From Zoroaster sp. YZ-2022 (lineage: Eukaryota; Echinodermata; Asteroidea; Forcipulatida; Zoroasteridae): a stretch of DNA of 64,000 nt. The notes below the pieces were generated by a model. The model made no database searches. It saw nothing but the letters and a program-made list of their open reading frames with translations, and had not been told where the DNA came from. Every line of letters begins with the position of its first letter. Positions within the stretch are counted from its first letter, which is position 1. Position numbers and translations under genes: made by a program. Below are positions 12,101 to 27,100 of the stretch, piece after piece. The DNA lies in contig CM055816.1 of the NCBI GenBank assembly GCA_029582265.1, positions 21,323,843-21,387,842 on the forward strand. Reading direction: 5' to 3'.

Positions 12101-15100
12101 ACAACATTACCAATGTTGTACCTTTAATTTGTAAACATTTATCACTCTTCTAGTGCAAGCAAGTTCCCGGGACATCCGAAGCAACCTTGTGGTCAGGAAC
12201 AATCTAGTGTCCCTGACAGACGATGACAAGCACGCAATGGCCAAGTCTCTCTCTGAGAGGCAGACCATTGAAGCCGTCAAACTAGAGAGTAGCCTCCGAG
12301 AAGGCGAGATCAAAGAAATCAATGAAGTGGTACAGGTGAGCCAATCACAACCAGTGAAAAGTTCTCATCAGCCAATCAGATGGGAGGCTGATTTGAAATG
12401 ATCCAATCAAAATCTCATGTTTTTTTAAACTACCCAATCAAAGTTCTTGACTTCTGCTTTTTGTACCTTGTCCTTTTGTGTTCATTTTACACCTGACTAA
12501 CTTCTTCTCACTCCTGTCTTAATGTATGTACATGTATGCCTCCCAGTGGAACCTATAAAACCTATAAAAGCCTATAAAAACCTATATTTCAAAATGGGAA
12601 CCTTTATTTCCCCCAAAAAACCTATATTAACCTATAAAAACCTATATTTTTAATTTCCTGCAACACATTTTCAACTTCTTCATAAAATCCTCATGGCTTT
12701 GAAGAAAAATTACTTCCTAAGTATAAAGAGATGAAGCCAAAACAGTAGCCAAACTGTAACATGTGTACCGCTCTTAGATTTTCTGCTGGACAGGGTATGG
12801 GGTAATGTACTTTGTTGCAAAAAGTACTCAGAAGGTAGGCAATTTACCAAAAACTTGTTACTTAACACTGCATAATCACGGGAAATAACCTATAAAAGCC
12901 TATATTTTGGCATTTGGTAAACCTATAATAACTTATATTTTTCTTAAAAAACCTATTTAAAAATCCTATATTTGGTAGATTAGGCACTGGGAGGCCTGAT
13001 CTTGTCCATTTTGCCTTTGAGAAAGAACTAGGTTTGAAACGTAAGGCCAATGACTACTATTTTGCATTTATATTACAGGTCCTTTAGGTTGGTAAGCAGT
13101 TTGCAACAGCTAATTCTCTATTTACTCTAGTGTTTATGTATTTGTTCATGTTTGTATATCGTCCATTTTGCCTTTGAGAAAGAACCTGCTAGGTTGGAAA
13201 CGTAAGGCCAATAACTACTATTTTGCATTTATACTACAGGTCCTTTAGGTTGGTAAGCAGTTTGCAACAGCTAATTCTCTATTTATTTAACACATTTTTG
13301 TGTTTAAAATATACTTTGTGTATTTAAAATTGGCCACTGAAAATATTTTGGTTTAGGCCAAAGAAAACTTTTTTTCAACATAAAATTATTTCATTTAGAT
13401 AATATTCCTTTGGTCCTTTTCATATCAGAGTTTTGAGGCGAAGAAGGAGTCTACTTTGAAAGACATGCAGGCAGACTTGAAGAAGAAACTACAAAAAGCG
13501 AAGTCTGATGACGAGAAAGCCAAAATCATGCAAGAATTCGTCGACAATGTGAGTTTATTTTTCATTCATAAAATTGTAAAAAAATAACAACAGATATCGT
13601 TTCGGTTTGCGGTAACACCATGTGTTTATCTCAACTAACGCGAAGCTGAGGTACAGGTTCTGAAAAGAACCTTATCGCACAACTCGTATCTCAACCTTCG
13701 TTAAGTGAGAAAGGTTCAAGGGAGAACCAATTTCGGGCAACACGTTTTTCTCTACTGTCGCTAAGTGAGAAATATGGTTCAGGGAGAACCATGGGGACTT
13801 CACGGGTTAATATGGTTCGAGGAGAACCATGGGGACTTCACGGGTTATTCTCAACATTTTGATTAGCCTGCTCTAATCTTCGTCAGGAGAATGAAGAGGT
13901 TTGCAGATGCAGCTCCTTAAGTATACTACTCAAAACAATTTAGGGAACAAAACAATTTAGGGAACACGGGAATAATCTCATGATAAAGGATGCATGTAGT
14001 GATTACACATTTCATGACATGACTACTGAAAGAGAGAGGGGGTTGCAAATGAAAATCCCGGTTCATGGAACATTCCAATAACGGGTGTGACCACCTCTTG
14101 CAGTAAATCCGGTGTTCCCTAAATTGTTTTATTCCCTAAATTGTTTTGAGTAGTGTAGTATTTGCAACAGATCGAATATGTAAAGAAGACGGTTTCCTCG
14201 AAATTAGCTATGTTAAAAAGAATTCGGGACTGTGTAACTCAAAAGCACATGCACACCCTTATTTTAAGCTTAGTCATGCCTAGTCTAGATTATTGTTGCA
14301 CAGTATGGGGTGACCGTTACACATCTCATAACACTGTCTTGAACAAATGTCTCAAACGTGCAGCCAGAATAATACTGAAATGCGACTTTCTGACTCCATC
14401 AGCTGACATGTTCAAAAAGCTCGACTGGCTTGCCTATCCAGAGAAAGTTAAATACAAGAAAGCTGTTCTTGTTTTTAAGAGCATTAATTCCTTGGCCCCG
14501 CAGTATATGGCAAATTTATTTACACCACACGTACAAACTCGAGAAACTCGTCAGTACACACCTTAGTACACACCTTAGAACTATGTCTTCTCTGAGCTTA
14601 TTCAAATCAGTACTTCGTCAAACATAAATACATACTATTCACATGATCAACTTCAAGGGAAAAATGCTAATTTACGGAGTCGTGTGACTTGACTAAAAAG
14701 GAGTTTTTATGGGTTTTTCGCCCTTCCCGTAATTAGCGTAAATTTCAGTCTCACATACATGTATAATATTCCTTGTACTGTTGTCTTGTTGTCTTGTTGT
14801 AATCTTTATTGTTGTCCTTATTGTGCGAGTGTTGGTGTTCAGTGAATTTTGATGTTGTAGTTGTATCTGTTTGTTTTATACGATTGTGAAGTTGTTTAAT
14901 TTAATATATTATTCTATTGTTTTATGAGTGTTTGCAGGGCCCCAATGGAAACCAGTTCTTAACTGTTTGGGCACACCCTGGATAAATAAATGGAATAAAT
15001 AAATTAAATAAATAAATATATCAAATAAAGATAGTGACTGTATAGTGTTAAGCCATATTCATCAATCAAAGAAAAGAACAGTCGAAAAACCATTTCTGTC

Positions 15101-18100
15101 CACAGAAATGAACTTGTAAATGTCACAAAACCTTTGGTCAAATCCATTCATATGCAGTCTATGATTCATTGCAGTCATTGGCAGATACAGGGGTGGGCCA
15201 CATATTTGTTGTGGACACCCCTTTATTTGGCAGAATGCCCTTCCCCCATGTGCCCCACCCATTTATAGACCCTGGATCTGTGGCCTGACTGTAGTATTTC
15301 TCATGATTCTGATGTTTTTTACAGGCTGCCAAAGTATCGCAGGAGATCGAATCCTCTAAGCAGTCACAGTTGAAATCTCTCCAGAAGAAACTGGCGTCAC
15401 GCCGAGCAGTGGCCAAGAAAGATCTACATCAGTGAGTTATTAACAGACTTGTAAGACAATTTAGTGACTCAGACTCGAGTCACCATGTGCAATGACTCAG
15501 ACTCTACCTTGGGTCCATGAAACTCGGAGTCCAAAGCGAAATGGTCTGCTTGATACTAATGGACAGTATCGTCACAATAAGACCAGACTTTCAACAGGGC
15601 ATGGAATCAACGTCCTAGTTTAAGATGAACGCAGTGACTGAAAATTCCTGGCTCATTTATGCAGCAGCAACGGTAATATTACCTTATCATGTGGGATATT
15701 ATTTTCAGTCACTTAGTTAGTCTAAAACTAGCACTCTGATTCCATGCCCTGTTGATCGTGACGATATTCACCCTTTAATTATTCTTAGACCCAGCGAAGA
15801 TAACTCATTGTGATGCAGTTACTTTGAAAATGTTTAAAATGTCGTAGTTATTGTTAAGAATATAATAAATAGTTACAATACGTATCATCTGATTGCAATG
15901 TGGTCAGAATTGGCTATTTACTACTTTCAAAATAATAATAATAATAATAATTGGGGAGGCTAATCATCCTTACTCGCAGCTGAGGAGCTGAATTGCGAAG
16001 GACGCGGCTACAAAGTGGTCGAACCGCTGGCATACAAGGGCGCTCTTAGCAGCCAGCCATATCGACCCATACATGACCACCGAGCACAGCCTGAGATCGA
16101 AAGTGAAAATATAAATTAACACAAGAAAATATATATTCAAGAGTGATGGAATTAACACAAAACGCATAAACTGCCTGAAAAAATGTAAACACTTCTTGAA
16201 ACAAACCTGAGATGATGAACACAGAAACCTGTTTTTGGTCACTGACGGAAAAACACTTCCCCCGCCCCCCAAGACAATCTCTGGAGAAGTGTTTATCTAC
16301 CATCATGTGATTTGTCTTCCATTTTAGGAAACACATTGAGGAGGCTAAGCATGAGGGATTGGGAGAAGACGTGGTACCAGACATGTTAGTCATGGATGAA
16401 GATGAGGCAAATAAGGAGATGCAACTACTGGCGTTGATGCAACAACAACTGATGGCTGACTTACAGAAGGGTTACGCTGAGGCGGATGAAGAGGTTAGGA
16501 GAATTTCACTTTAGGAGTCATGTTGTGTTTAAAAGGGGGGTTGGGAGTATTTGATCTGTAACTTTTGATTACTGACTTACAGAAGTGTTATGCTGAGGTG
16601 GATGAAGAGTTTAGGAGAATTTCACTTAAGGAATCATGCTGTGTTTAAAAGGGGTTTGGGAGTATACTTTTGATTGCTGACTTACAGAAGGGTTACGCTG
16701 AGGCGGATGAAGATCGAGGTTAGGAGAATTTCACTTTAGGAATCATGTCGTGTTTAAAAGGAGGGTTAGGAGTATTTGATCTGTAACTTTTGATTACTGA
16801 CTTACAGAAGGGTTACGCTGAGGTGGATGAAGAGGTTAAGTGAATTTCCCTATAGGAATCATGCTGTAATGTTTAAAGGCCATTTTTTTAATTAATTGGA
16901 TTACAGATTTTTTTTCTCCCAAAGTTGGGTGGGTAACGAAAAAAAACAGCGAGGGCGCAATCCTAGAGGAGAGTGCCCTCAATCATTGATTTTGGTCATA
17001 GTCTGTATATGGACTCACAGCAAATCTGATGATTTAAAACAAAATGGATTAAAAAGGAGAATTTTTTGGTTAATTTTATACACATACACATGGTAGGAGA
17101 TACAGTGGTAAGGAGAATGTCACTTCAGTAATCATGTTGTGTTTAGAAAGGGATTGGGAGAATTTGATCTATAAGTTTTGTTGGTCAATTTTATGCAGAT
17201 ACACATGGTAGTGGATACAGCGGTTAGGAGAATGTCACTTTAGTAAGATAATGTTGTTATGTTTAGAAAGGGGTTGGGAGAATTTGATTAAGTTTTGTTG
17301 GACAGTTTTATACAAATGCAGTGGTTAGAAGAGTTTCACGGATGGAGTTTCATTTTAAGGGGAAAGGGGTTGTGTGGTTGTTATCATGCAAATTTAACCG
17401 TTGGAATTACATGTATTGTTTAATGGGTTGCATTACCTTTTGGTAAAATTTTAGAGGTGTTTTCTGATTTCTTTGTGTGGGTTAAAAATATTTAATGGGT
17501 AGTAGGTGAAAGGGAGCTTTTTAGGAGAAGTAAGACCTCAGCTTTCAAATGTGGTTGATTTATTGTGTGAGCCTCTCTGCCATCTGATCTGTACAAATAT
17601 TTGATGGTTCTGCTTGACCCAGTTCTTGGCCAAAAAGAGGAATGGTCTTGACGATGAGATGGAAGAAAAGATGAGACTCCTCAATCTGGCCAGTAGAGGG
17701 CCTAAGATGGCCGTCATCGTTGATGCTGTCCAGCAGTCAACGCGTGATGTTAACCGTGGCAACAGCAACCTGAAGAATAAGATGAAAGATCGTCTGAATA
17801 AACGTCGTCATTCTAAAAGGACTACTCCGCCTGATGGTATTCAACCAGGTACAGATGAAGAAAAGCAATATGTACAAGGTGAGATATGTAGGCCTACACA
17901 TAAATAATGTCCAGGGGTGTGTATTAATAATAATAATAATAATAATAATGTGGACTTATATAGCGCACGTATCCACCAATCTGGTACTCAAGGCACATTA
18001 CATTATTACCCCTGCTCATCAGGCTCATAAATCATTCCTGAAACCATCTCAGCTCCCTGGGGAGTATACAGCTCAGTTGCTGCCATTTCGGCGCATATGG

Positions 18101-21100
18101 GGCTAATCAAACACAACAACCAACTCTGCCATCACAGGTACCCATTTACCCCTGGGTGGAGAGAAGCAATTATGGCAAAGTGTCTTGCTCGAGGGCACAA
18201 GCACCACGGTTGTGGTCGGGATTTGAACCCACATTCTGACGACTCAGCCATCAGAACACAAGTCCGATGCACTAAACCGCTCGACCATGGGCTAACATGA
18301 TCAGAAACTTGCTTCTGACATTAAATTCTTTACCAGAAACAAGTTCGCTGAGTTATGCATAAACTGTGACTGGAAATTGTGTGCAGTTTATGACATGCAT
18401 CTTCAACGTAAACATTTCTCAATTCAAAAGGTGTTATTTAAATATTGTCAACATTGAACTTACTCATGAGTAATGACCTGGTATGATTACATGCAGCTTG
18501 CACAAACTATAATATAATTATTGAACAAATAACGAACGCAACAGTCATTACTTTTTACAACCCGCCGTCTTAAAAATCGAGCATAACCTAGCTTGAAATC
18601 AATTCAAGTTTGATCAGAACAGTCACTTGATTCAGCTATAGCTCAACCAAATTCACAAAACACTCAACCAATGACCAAAGCAGAAACATGTGTCTGGTAT
18701 TAAAAGCGACGCAAAAATACATCCCGGAACTGCCATTTCTCCATCCACTGGAAGATAAAATCCAGATTATTTGTCTTTGTATAAATAATTTGAATACCAG
18801 AATTATTTATTTTGTCTCCTTGACACCTATTTCAGATGGTCTGTGTTTACTAGAATTTGCACCTTATCAGTGCTATGATCCTTGTCTTGCCTTCACTCAA
18901 TCATACTAAAATTATTGTGAGAGGAGGAAAGTTTTGAATTTCTTTTGGCGTTGTAGTCGGAGTTATTTTTTATTGTTGTCTTTCTTGCAGTTGTTGACTC
19001 ACAGGTGGCAGCTGATCACGAGCGTAGCATACAGGCTGCCATGGAGATAGCTGAGAGTCTAGCCAATGAAAAGCAGAAAGAAGAACATGAGAAAGCCATC
19101 AAGGTATGAATGCAAACGCTTCTACAATTTGCAAACAAGTGATTTAGCTTTTGATGTTGTGGCCATCCATCTTACATCTGTGGGAAGGTTGGGGTTTACA
19201 GAGAGAATGCAAGGCTTCTCTGATCCTTTCTTTTGACTTGTCCAAGATTCAACCTTTTTAAATTAAAATCTTGAATCTTGTGTTCAAACAGTAGCTTAAG
19301 TGTGGTCTTATTCAAGTGAGGAGCTTAGGTCAGTTTCACAGAGCAGGTAAAACAGAAATGATTGATTTTAATTTTAATACCGACTGTATACTCTGTGCAT
19401 TCCGAGTGTCTGTGGAAAAAACTTCACAGGCGACTCGGGCGGGATAGCACTGATGTGCTATACACACATCGGTGTAGGGCAAAATTAAAATCAATTGTTT
19501 ATCACCCAATGCATGAATTTCATCAAACTATAAAACAGAAATGTTAAGCAATAAAGAATCGACAACAAGCCTAAGGTGTAGGATTTGAGGGTTTGCATGG
19601 TGGTACACCATGTATTAATCTCTTCTTGGAAGAAGTGATGGCTCTGAGAAGAGCCGGTTGGTTTGTTATCAACGTTTCGACTAGTCTGCTCTAGCCGTCG
19701 TCAGGAGACTGAAGAAAATTTAGAGTGCAGGAGCTTAAGGCTAGGCATATTCTGTGAAAACATAACTAGTAACTGAATGAATTATTATTATTTATTTTTA
19801 TGAAGGGCCCTGTCTATCACCTGTCCAAAAAGCCACAAAGAAACTAGAATCATACCTCATAGTATTGGCCTCATAGTATTGGCCTCATAGTATTGGCCTC
19901 AGGGACAGAAACAGTATTGGAATGTGAACATGATTGGTGGAACACAAAACATGCTGAGCAAAACTTTAAGCTCAAGTAAATTATTCCCTGTTTATTTGCG
20001 GCATTTGCCTACAAGAAATGATCTGAGCAAATCTCATGGGAACTGTCATTACCTCTGCTTTGGAATTCCATATAACCATATAGAAATGATCTGAGCAAAT
20101 CTCATGGGAACTGTCATTACATCTGCTTTGGAATTCCATATAACCATATAGAAATGATCTGACCAAATCTCATGGGAACTGTCATTACATCTGCTTTGGA
20201 ATTCCATATAACCATATAGAAATGATCTGAGCAAATCTCATGGGAACTGTCATTACATCTGCTTTGGAATTCCATATAACCATATAGAAATGATCTGACC
20301 AAATCTCATGGGAACTGTCATTACATCTGCTTTGGAATTCCATATAACCATATAGAAATGATCTGAGCAAATCTCATGGGAACTGTCATTACATCTGCTT
20401 TGGAATTCCATATAACCATATAGAAATGATCTCAGCAAATCTCATGGGAACTGTCATTACCTCTGCTTTGGAATTCCATATAACCATATAGAAATGATCT
20501 GAGCAAATCTCATGGGAACTGTCATTACATCTGCTTTGGAATTCCGTATAACCATATAGAAATGATCTCAGCAAATCTCATGGGAACTGTCATTACCTCT
20601 GCTTTGGAATTCCATATAACCATATAGAAATGATCTGAGCAAATCTCATGGGAACTGTCATTACCTCTGCTTTGGAATTCCATATAACCATATAGAAATG
20701 ATCTGAGCAAATCTCATGGGAACTGTCATTACATCTGCTTTGGAATTCCATATAACCATATAGAAATGATCTGACCAAATCTCATGGGAACTGTCATTAC
20801 ATCTGCTTTGGAATTCCATATAACCATATAGAAATGATCTGAGCAAATCTCATGGGAACTGTCATTACATCTGCTTTGGAATTCCATATAACCATATAGA
20901 AATGATCTGACCAAATCTCATGGGAACTGTCATTACATCTGCTTTGGAATTCCATATAACCATATAGAAATGATCTGAGCAAATCTCATGGGAACTGTCA
21001 TTACATCTGCTTTGGAATTCTGTATAACCATATAGAAATGATCTCAGCAAATCTCATGGGAACTGTCATTACCTCTGCTTTGGAATTCCATATAACCATA

Positions 21101-24100
21101 TAGAAATGATCTGAGCAAATCTCATGGGAACTGTCATTACATCTGCTTTGGAATTCCGTATAACCATATAGAAATGATCTCAGCAAATCTCATGGGAACT
21201 GTCATTACCTCTGCTTTGGAATTCCATATAACCATATAGAAATGATCTGAGCAAATCTCATGGGAACTGTCATTACCTCTGCTTTGGAATTCCATATAAC
21301 CATATAGAAATGATCTGAGCAAATCTCATGGGAACTGTCATTACCTCTGCTTTGGAATTCCATATAACCATATAGAAATGATCTGAGCAAATCTCATGGG
21401 AACTGTCATTACCTCTGCTTTGGAATTCCATATAACCAGCATATAGAAATGATCTGAGCAAATCTCATGGGAACTGTCATTACCTCTGCTTTGGAATTCC
21501 ATATAACCATATAGAAATGATCTGAGCAAATCTCATGGGAACTGTCATTACCTCTGCTTTGGAATTCCATATAACCATATAGAAATGATCTGACCAAATC
21601 TCATGGGAACTGTCATTACATCTGCTTTGGAATTCCATATAACCAGCATATAGAAATGATCTGAGCAAATCTCATGGGAACTGTCATTACCTCTGCTTTG
21701 GAATTCCATATAACCATATAGAAATGATCTGAGCAAATCTCATGGGAACTGTCATTACCTCTGCTTTGGAATTCCATATAACCATATAGAAATGATCTGA
21801 CCAAATCTCATGGGAACTGTCATTACATCTGCTTTGGAATTCCATATAACCATATAGAAATGATCTCAGCAAATCTCATGGGAACTGTCATTACATCTGC
21901 TTTGGAATTCCGTATAACCATATAGAAATGATCTCAGCAAATCTCATGGGAACTGTCATTACCTCTGCTTTGGAATTCCATATAACCATATAGAAATGAT
22001 CTGAGCAAATCTCATGGGAACTGTCATTACCTCTGCTTTGGAATTCCATATAACCATATAGAAATGATCTGAGCAAATCTCATGGGAACTGCCATTACCT
22101 CTTCTTTGGAATTCCATATAACCAGCATATAGAAATGATCTGAGCAAATCTCATGGGAACTGTCATTACCTCTGCTTTGGAATTCCATATAACCATATAG
22201 AAATGATCTGAGCAAATCTCATGGGAACTGTCATTACCTCTGCTTTGGAATTCCATATAACCATATAGAAATGATCTGAGCAAATCTCATGGGAACTGTC
22301 ATTACCTCTGCTTTGGAATTCCATATAACCAGCATATAGAAATGATCTGAGCAAATCTCATGGGAACTGTCATTACCTCTGCTTTGGAATTCCATATAAC
22401 CATATAGAAATGATCTGAGCAAATCTCATGGGAACTGTCATTACCTCTGCTTTGGAATTCCATATAACCAGCATATAGAAATGATCTCAGCAAATCTCAT
22501 GGGAACTGTCATTACCTCTGCTTTGGAATTCCGTATAACCATATAGAAATGATCTGAGCAAATCTCATGGGAACTGTCATTACCTCTGCTTTGGAATTCC
22601 ATATAACCATATAGAAATGATCTGAGCAAATCTCATGGGAACTGTCATTACCTCTGCTTTGGAATACCGTATAGCCGTACTGCCATTCTCCTCATTTATG
22701 ATGTTTTCTTCTGTCTTTCTTAGGAACTTCTAACCGATGAAGACAAGACCGAATCTGAGAAGAACGCCATCCTGGAGCAGTACCTCAAAGAAGTCAACAG
22801 TGCTCAGGATAAACTCAACTCATCCCGAGATGAACAGAAGCAACATCTCCTGGCCAAGCTGGCTGCAAGGAAACGTCTCAAGGAGGAGGTGACAACAGAG
22901 GATGCGGTTGCTAAGGAACTAGATCGCATCACCAAGAAACAGGTATGTAGGAAGAATTTTCAGAGTTGAGATTCTGCCATTTACATCAATTTAGATTTTG
23001 ACATAATCTCATTTTTACATGATTTTGTTAAAAAATTTGTGGTTTTCTTTTGCCTTTTGCTACATAAACATGTTGTATTCTGACCAGTCTAATCGACAAA
23101 TATACACACAGCAATGCAGATTTAATAAACATTATGGGTTCTTATCATTTTGGTTTGCGGTAACACCATGTGTTCATCTCAACTATCACTAAAAATAAGT
23201 GAGGTACAGGTTCTGTAAAGAACCTTATCGGTAAACTTGTATCTCAACTGTTTAGCTAAGTGAGATTGTGGTTCAGCGGAGAACCAATACTGGGCAACTC
23301 GTTTCTCAAGTATTGCTAAGTGAGAACGTGGTTCAGAGAGAACCATGAGGACTTCACAGGGACTTCCCTTAAACCTTAAGTCATGGGTTCCATACACGCT
23401 TTTCACTATACAGTATGTCCCCAAAAAAGTGTCACTCTAACTATTTCTAAAAATATACCAAAACCCCGAAATACATTTTGGAACTTTTCAATTGCACAGA
23501 TACTCCTAATCGTTGGCCTAAACACCTGTGAGTTTTATGTAATTTCTCACAGGTGTTAGGCCAAGGATTAGGAGTATCTGTGCAATTGAAAAAGTTCCAA
23601 AATTTAATTTGTGGTTTTGGTATATTTTCAGAAATAATTAGAGTGACACTTTTTTTGGGACATACTGTAGTGGTCATTCCTTTTTAGATATTAGTTTGTT
23701 AAAGCAGCACTGTACTAATATGTGTTAATATATCTTGAAGGATCAACTTTGTTGGTTTATCATTTAAAGGAATTTATAAATCATTAACTCTAAACTCACT
23801 AGGCATTTTTGCTAGGAACCATCCCAAATCCTCCAGTAAAAAGGTACCCTAATTGTTGGACTTTGATGGAATTGGTACAGTGGCAAATGCAAAGCGTCCA
23901 TGGCTTGGCTATACGCAGTCCTGAATCCAACAAAGCAGCCGGTGGAGTTTGATGGATATGGTATCACATGGCTACATGCTCTATTCACTGGGCTATACTG
24001 TGGAGTACTGAATCCAACAAAAGCAGCCGGTGGAGTTTGATGGATTTGGTACACATGGCTACATGCTCTATTCGCTGGGCTATACTGTGTAGTACTGAAT

Positions 24101-27100
24101 CCAACAAAAGCAGCCGGTGGAGTTTGATGGATTTGGTACACATGGCTACATGCTCTATTCGCTGGGCTATACTGTGGAGTACTGAATCCAACAAAAGCAG
24201 CCGGTGGAGTTTGATGGATTTGGTACACATGGCTACATGCTCTATTCGCTGGGCTATACTGTGGAGTACTGAATCCAACAAAAGCAGCTGGTGGAGTTTG
24301 ATGGATTTGGTACACATGGCTACATGCTCTATTCGCTGGGCTATACTGTGGAGTACTGAATCCAACAAAAGCAGCCGGTGGAGTTTGATGGATTTGGTAT
24401 CACATGGCTACATGCTCTATTCACTGGGCTATACTGTGGAGTACTGAATCCAACAAAAGCAGCCGGTGGAGTTTGATGGATTTGGTACACATGGCTTCAT
24501 GCTCTATTCACTGGGCTATACTGTGGAGCACTGAATCCAACAAAAGCAGCCGGTGGAGTTTGATGGATTTGGTACACATGGCTACATGCTCTATTCGCTG
24601 GGCTATACTGTGGAGTACTGAATCCAACAAAAGCAGCCGGTGGAGTTTGATGGATTTGGTACACATGGCTACATGCTCTATTCGCTGGGCTATACTGTGG
24701 AGTACTGAATCCAACAAAAGCAGCCGGTGGAGTTTGATGGATTTGGTACACATGGCTACATGCTCTATTCGCTGGGCTACACTGTGGAGTACTGAATCCA
24801 ACAAAAGCAGCCGGTGGAGTTTGATGGATTTGGTACACATGGCTACATGCTCTATTCACTGGGTTATACTGTGGAGTACTGAATCCATCAAAATCGGGCA
24901 AAACCAGGTGGTGGATTTTGATAGACTTATGGTAGTTATGGGTTAATCAAATTTGATTTAATGTTGGGTAATTTCTTTTAACCAGGTCCTGAAGGGAACA
25001 GACGAGGGCGCTTTAGCTATTGATACAGTCAACAGCAATGTGATGGCAGATGAGTCATTGGAACAGAAAGAAAAACTTCTGGTAATATTGAACATCATTT
25101 ATTGATCCAATTTGAATATGAGAAAGATATGTTGTGCCAATCTTCACAAATAAGGCAATTTAAAAAACTCCTAAAAAAAACAATCTAGTATTCAATCAAA
25201 ATACAATATGCTTAAGTGAATCATGGTTTTTAGGGATATTGCTAAAGTTGAATAGTGTCTGAAAACATTCGTAATTTGTTTTTGAGGCTGCTCACAGGGG
25301 TGTGATTTTTGGATTTTTACAAATTGCAATGTTGTGATCCTCCGGATTTTAAAGATTTAACTCTTTTGCTACCGCGAGCTGCTCACAGCGGCTTGAAAAT
25401 GTCTGCTGCTGCCCGCAAGCCGCTGTCAGCGGCTCAATGTAAACATCATGTAAATCGGCCCTCTATATCTCAGCTTCCATATTTTTATTACTTGAATGAA
25501 CAATTATTCTGAGACTTGATTCACATTTACAATGTCCTCGGCTTCATTTTGATGTATAACACATGGGTATATGACTATGAAAAACCTAGTTGCAACTATT
25601 TTATTCAAATGTTGTCTATGCGGTGTGTATGTGTGAAATTTAATTCGGTCACAGCATGCACAAAAATACGGTAGTGAAATAGTTAAGGAATAAAGGAAAG
25701 CAAAGCAAATGCTCAGAACTATAGATTTCATCCCAGTGCTGTTCACAACAGCGGCCCCAATACCTCTGGCAAAATTTACGTGGATTTTTCAAAACTGCCC
25801 AATCACACTAACTCTAATAGTGGCTACAAATGTTATATCTTTACTACTGACAGAATGCGTTATTGTTCACTGAGTAGATGAATTTTACAGTAATGTGGTG
25901 AATCAGTTTTTGGGCTAAGCAAAAATAAACTTGTGGATTGGCGGTATGATGCCGCAAGAGGGCGGAAGTAGCCAGGGCTGGTGGGGATGAGAAAAGGAGG
26001 TCAGGAGGTCGTGAAAAAGATGGCGGGCTTTGAGACACATGTGATTGTTAAGCTGTAGGAGTTGGAGAATGATTTTGAGCTAAATATTAAAGCAGAATTG
26101 AATGTATTTACATCAACTGTGTGTTGCTGTGAAATTACTACCCCCTTATGCCTTATGGCGTATCACTACAGTAATTAAAATGATGATTTTAAGTTTAATA
26201 TATATTTCAAGTAAAGTTAAAAAAATGATTGATTTCCTTTTCAGTCTGAGCAAGAAGATCGCCAAGCCAAACTGGATATTGCCCATCAATCGGAACTCAT
26301 CAAGCTGCAGAAGGAGATTGACACTGAACTCACCATGGCAACCGCATCCATCGGTAGTCAGCTGGAGGATCAGAAACAGAAACTCCTCGAGAGACAGGAG
26401 AGAGACTTTGAGAAGGAGATGCAAGTCAAGAGGAAACAACTGTCAGAGGATCAGTCCAAGGAACTGATGGAAGAACACAAGATAAATGTAAGATACTTGA
26501 CCTTCTTACCCTGATCTATGTGTGTTAAAGCCCAGCTACATTTTGGGAAAAAAAAACTCTGGAAAGATTTGATTTGACTTAAAGCCACACTTGAACGGAA
26601 AGTTCTAAAAAAAGAAGAGTTTTGAACCTTGCTTATGTGAGAGGGACGGGGGAAGGGGGCGCTGCACATCGACATCAAGGAAAAAGGGGGCTAGGGCACG
26701 CAGGTTCTCTGGATTTCAGGTTGATCTCAAGTTTATTGGAGTAATGGCCTGTAAAGTCAGGGCAGGCAGTGACCTTAAGCCCGCTGTTACTAGGCAGATC
26801 CATAGGAGCAGTAAACAATATGTAGTTCGTGTCAGCTTGATTATTTTTCTAATAATTAATTAAAACTTCCTTGCCAATTAAATCTTCAACAAAAATGTTC
26901 TATTATTTAATATGAATAAAATAAGTAATTAAACAAATGTTTGATTTCCCTACTTTAATAACCACAAAATTTATGAACTACATGTGGAATCACTTCTTTT
27001 AATATGCAAATGATGGCCTAATTAGTTTGACCCTGCTGCTGTTTCATGACAGTGGAAATATGCAAATGAATGGCTTAGTTTGACCTCGCTGCTGTTTCAT

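Noticed and set aside
14162..14627. Host gene encoding a reverse-transcriptase-like protein
   Set aside because: 5'-truncated, frameshifted, followed by a LINE 3' tail: a dead LINE.
19981..22629. Dozens of ~61-codon minus-strand ORFs
   Set aside because: Each is a window on the 68-bp satellite. 68 is not a multiple of 3, so stops recur every few units; no gene.
20017..22675. CRISPR-like array
   Set aside because: Units are contiguous with no unique spacers, in a eukaryotic intron.
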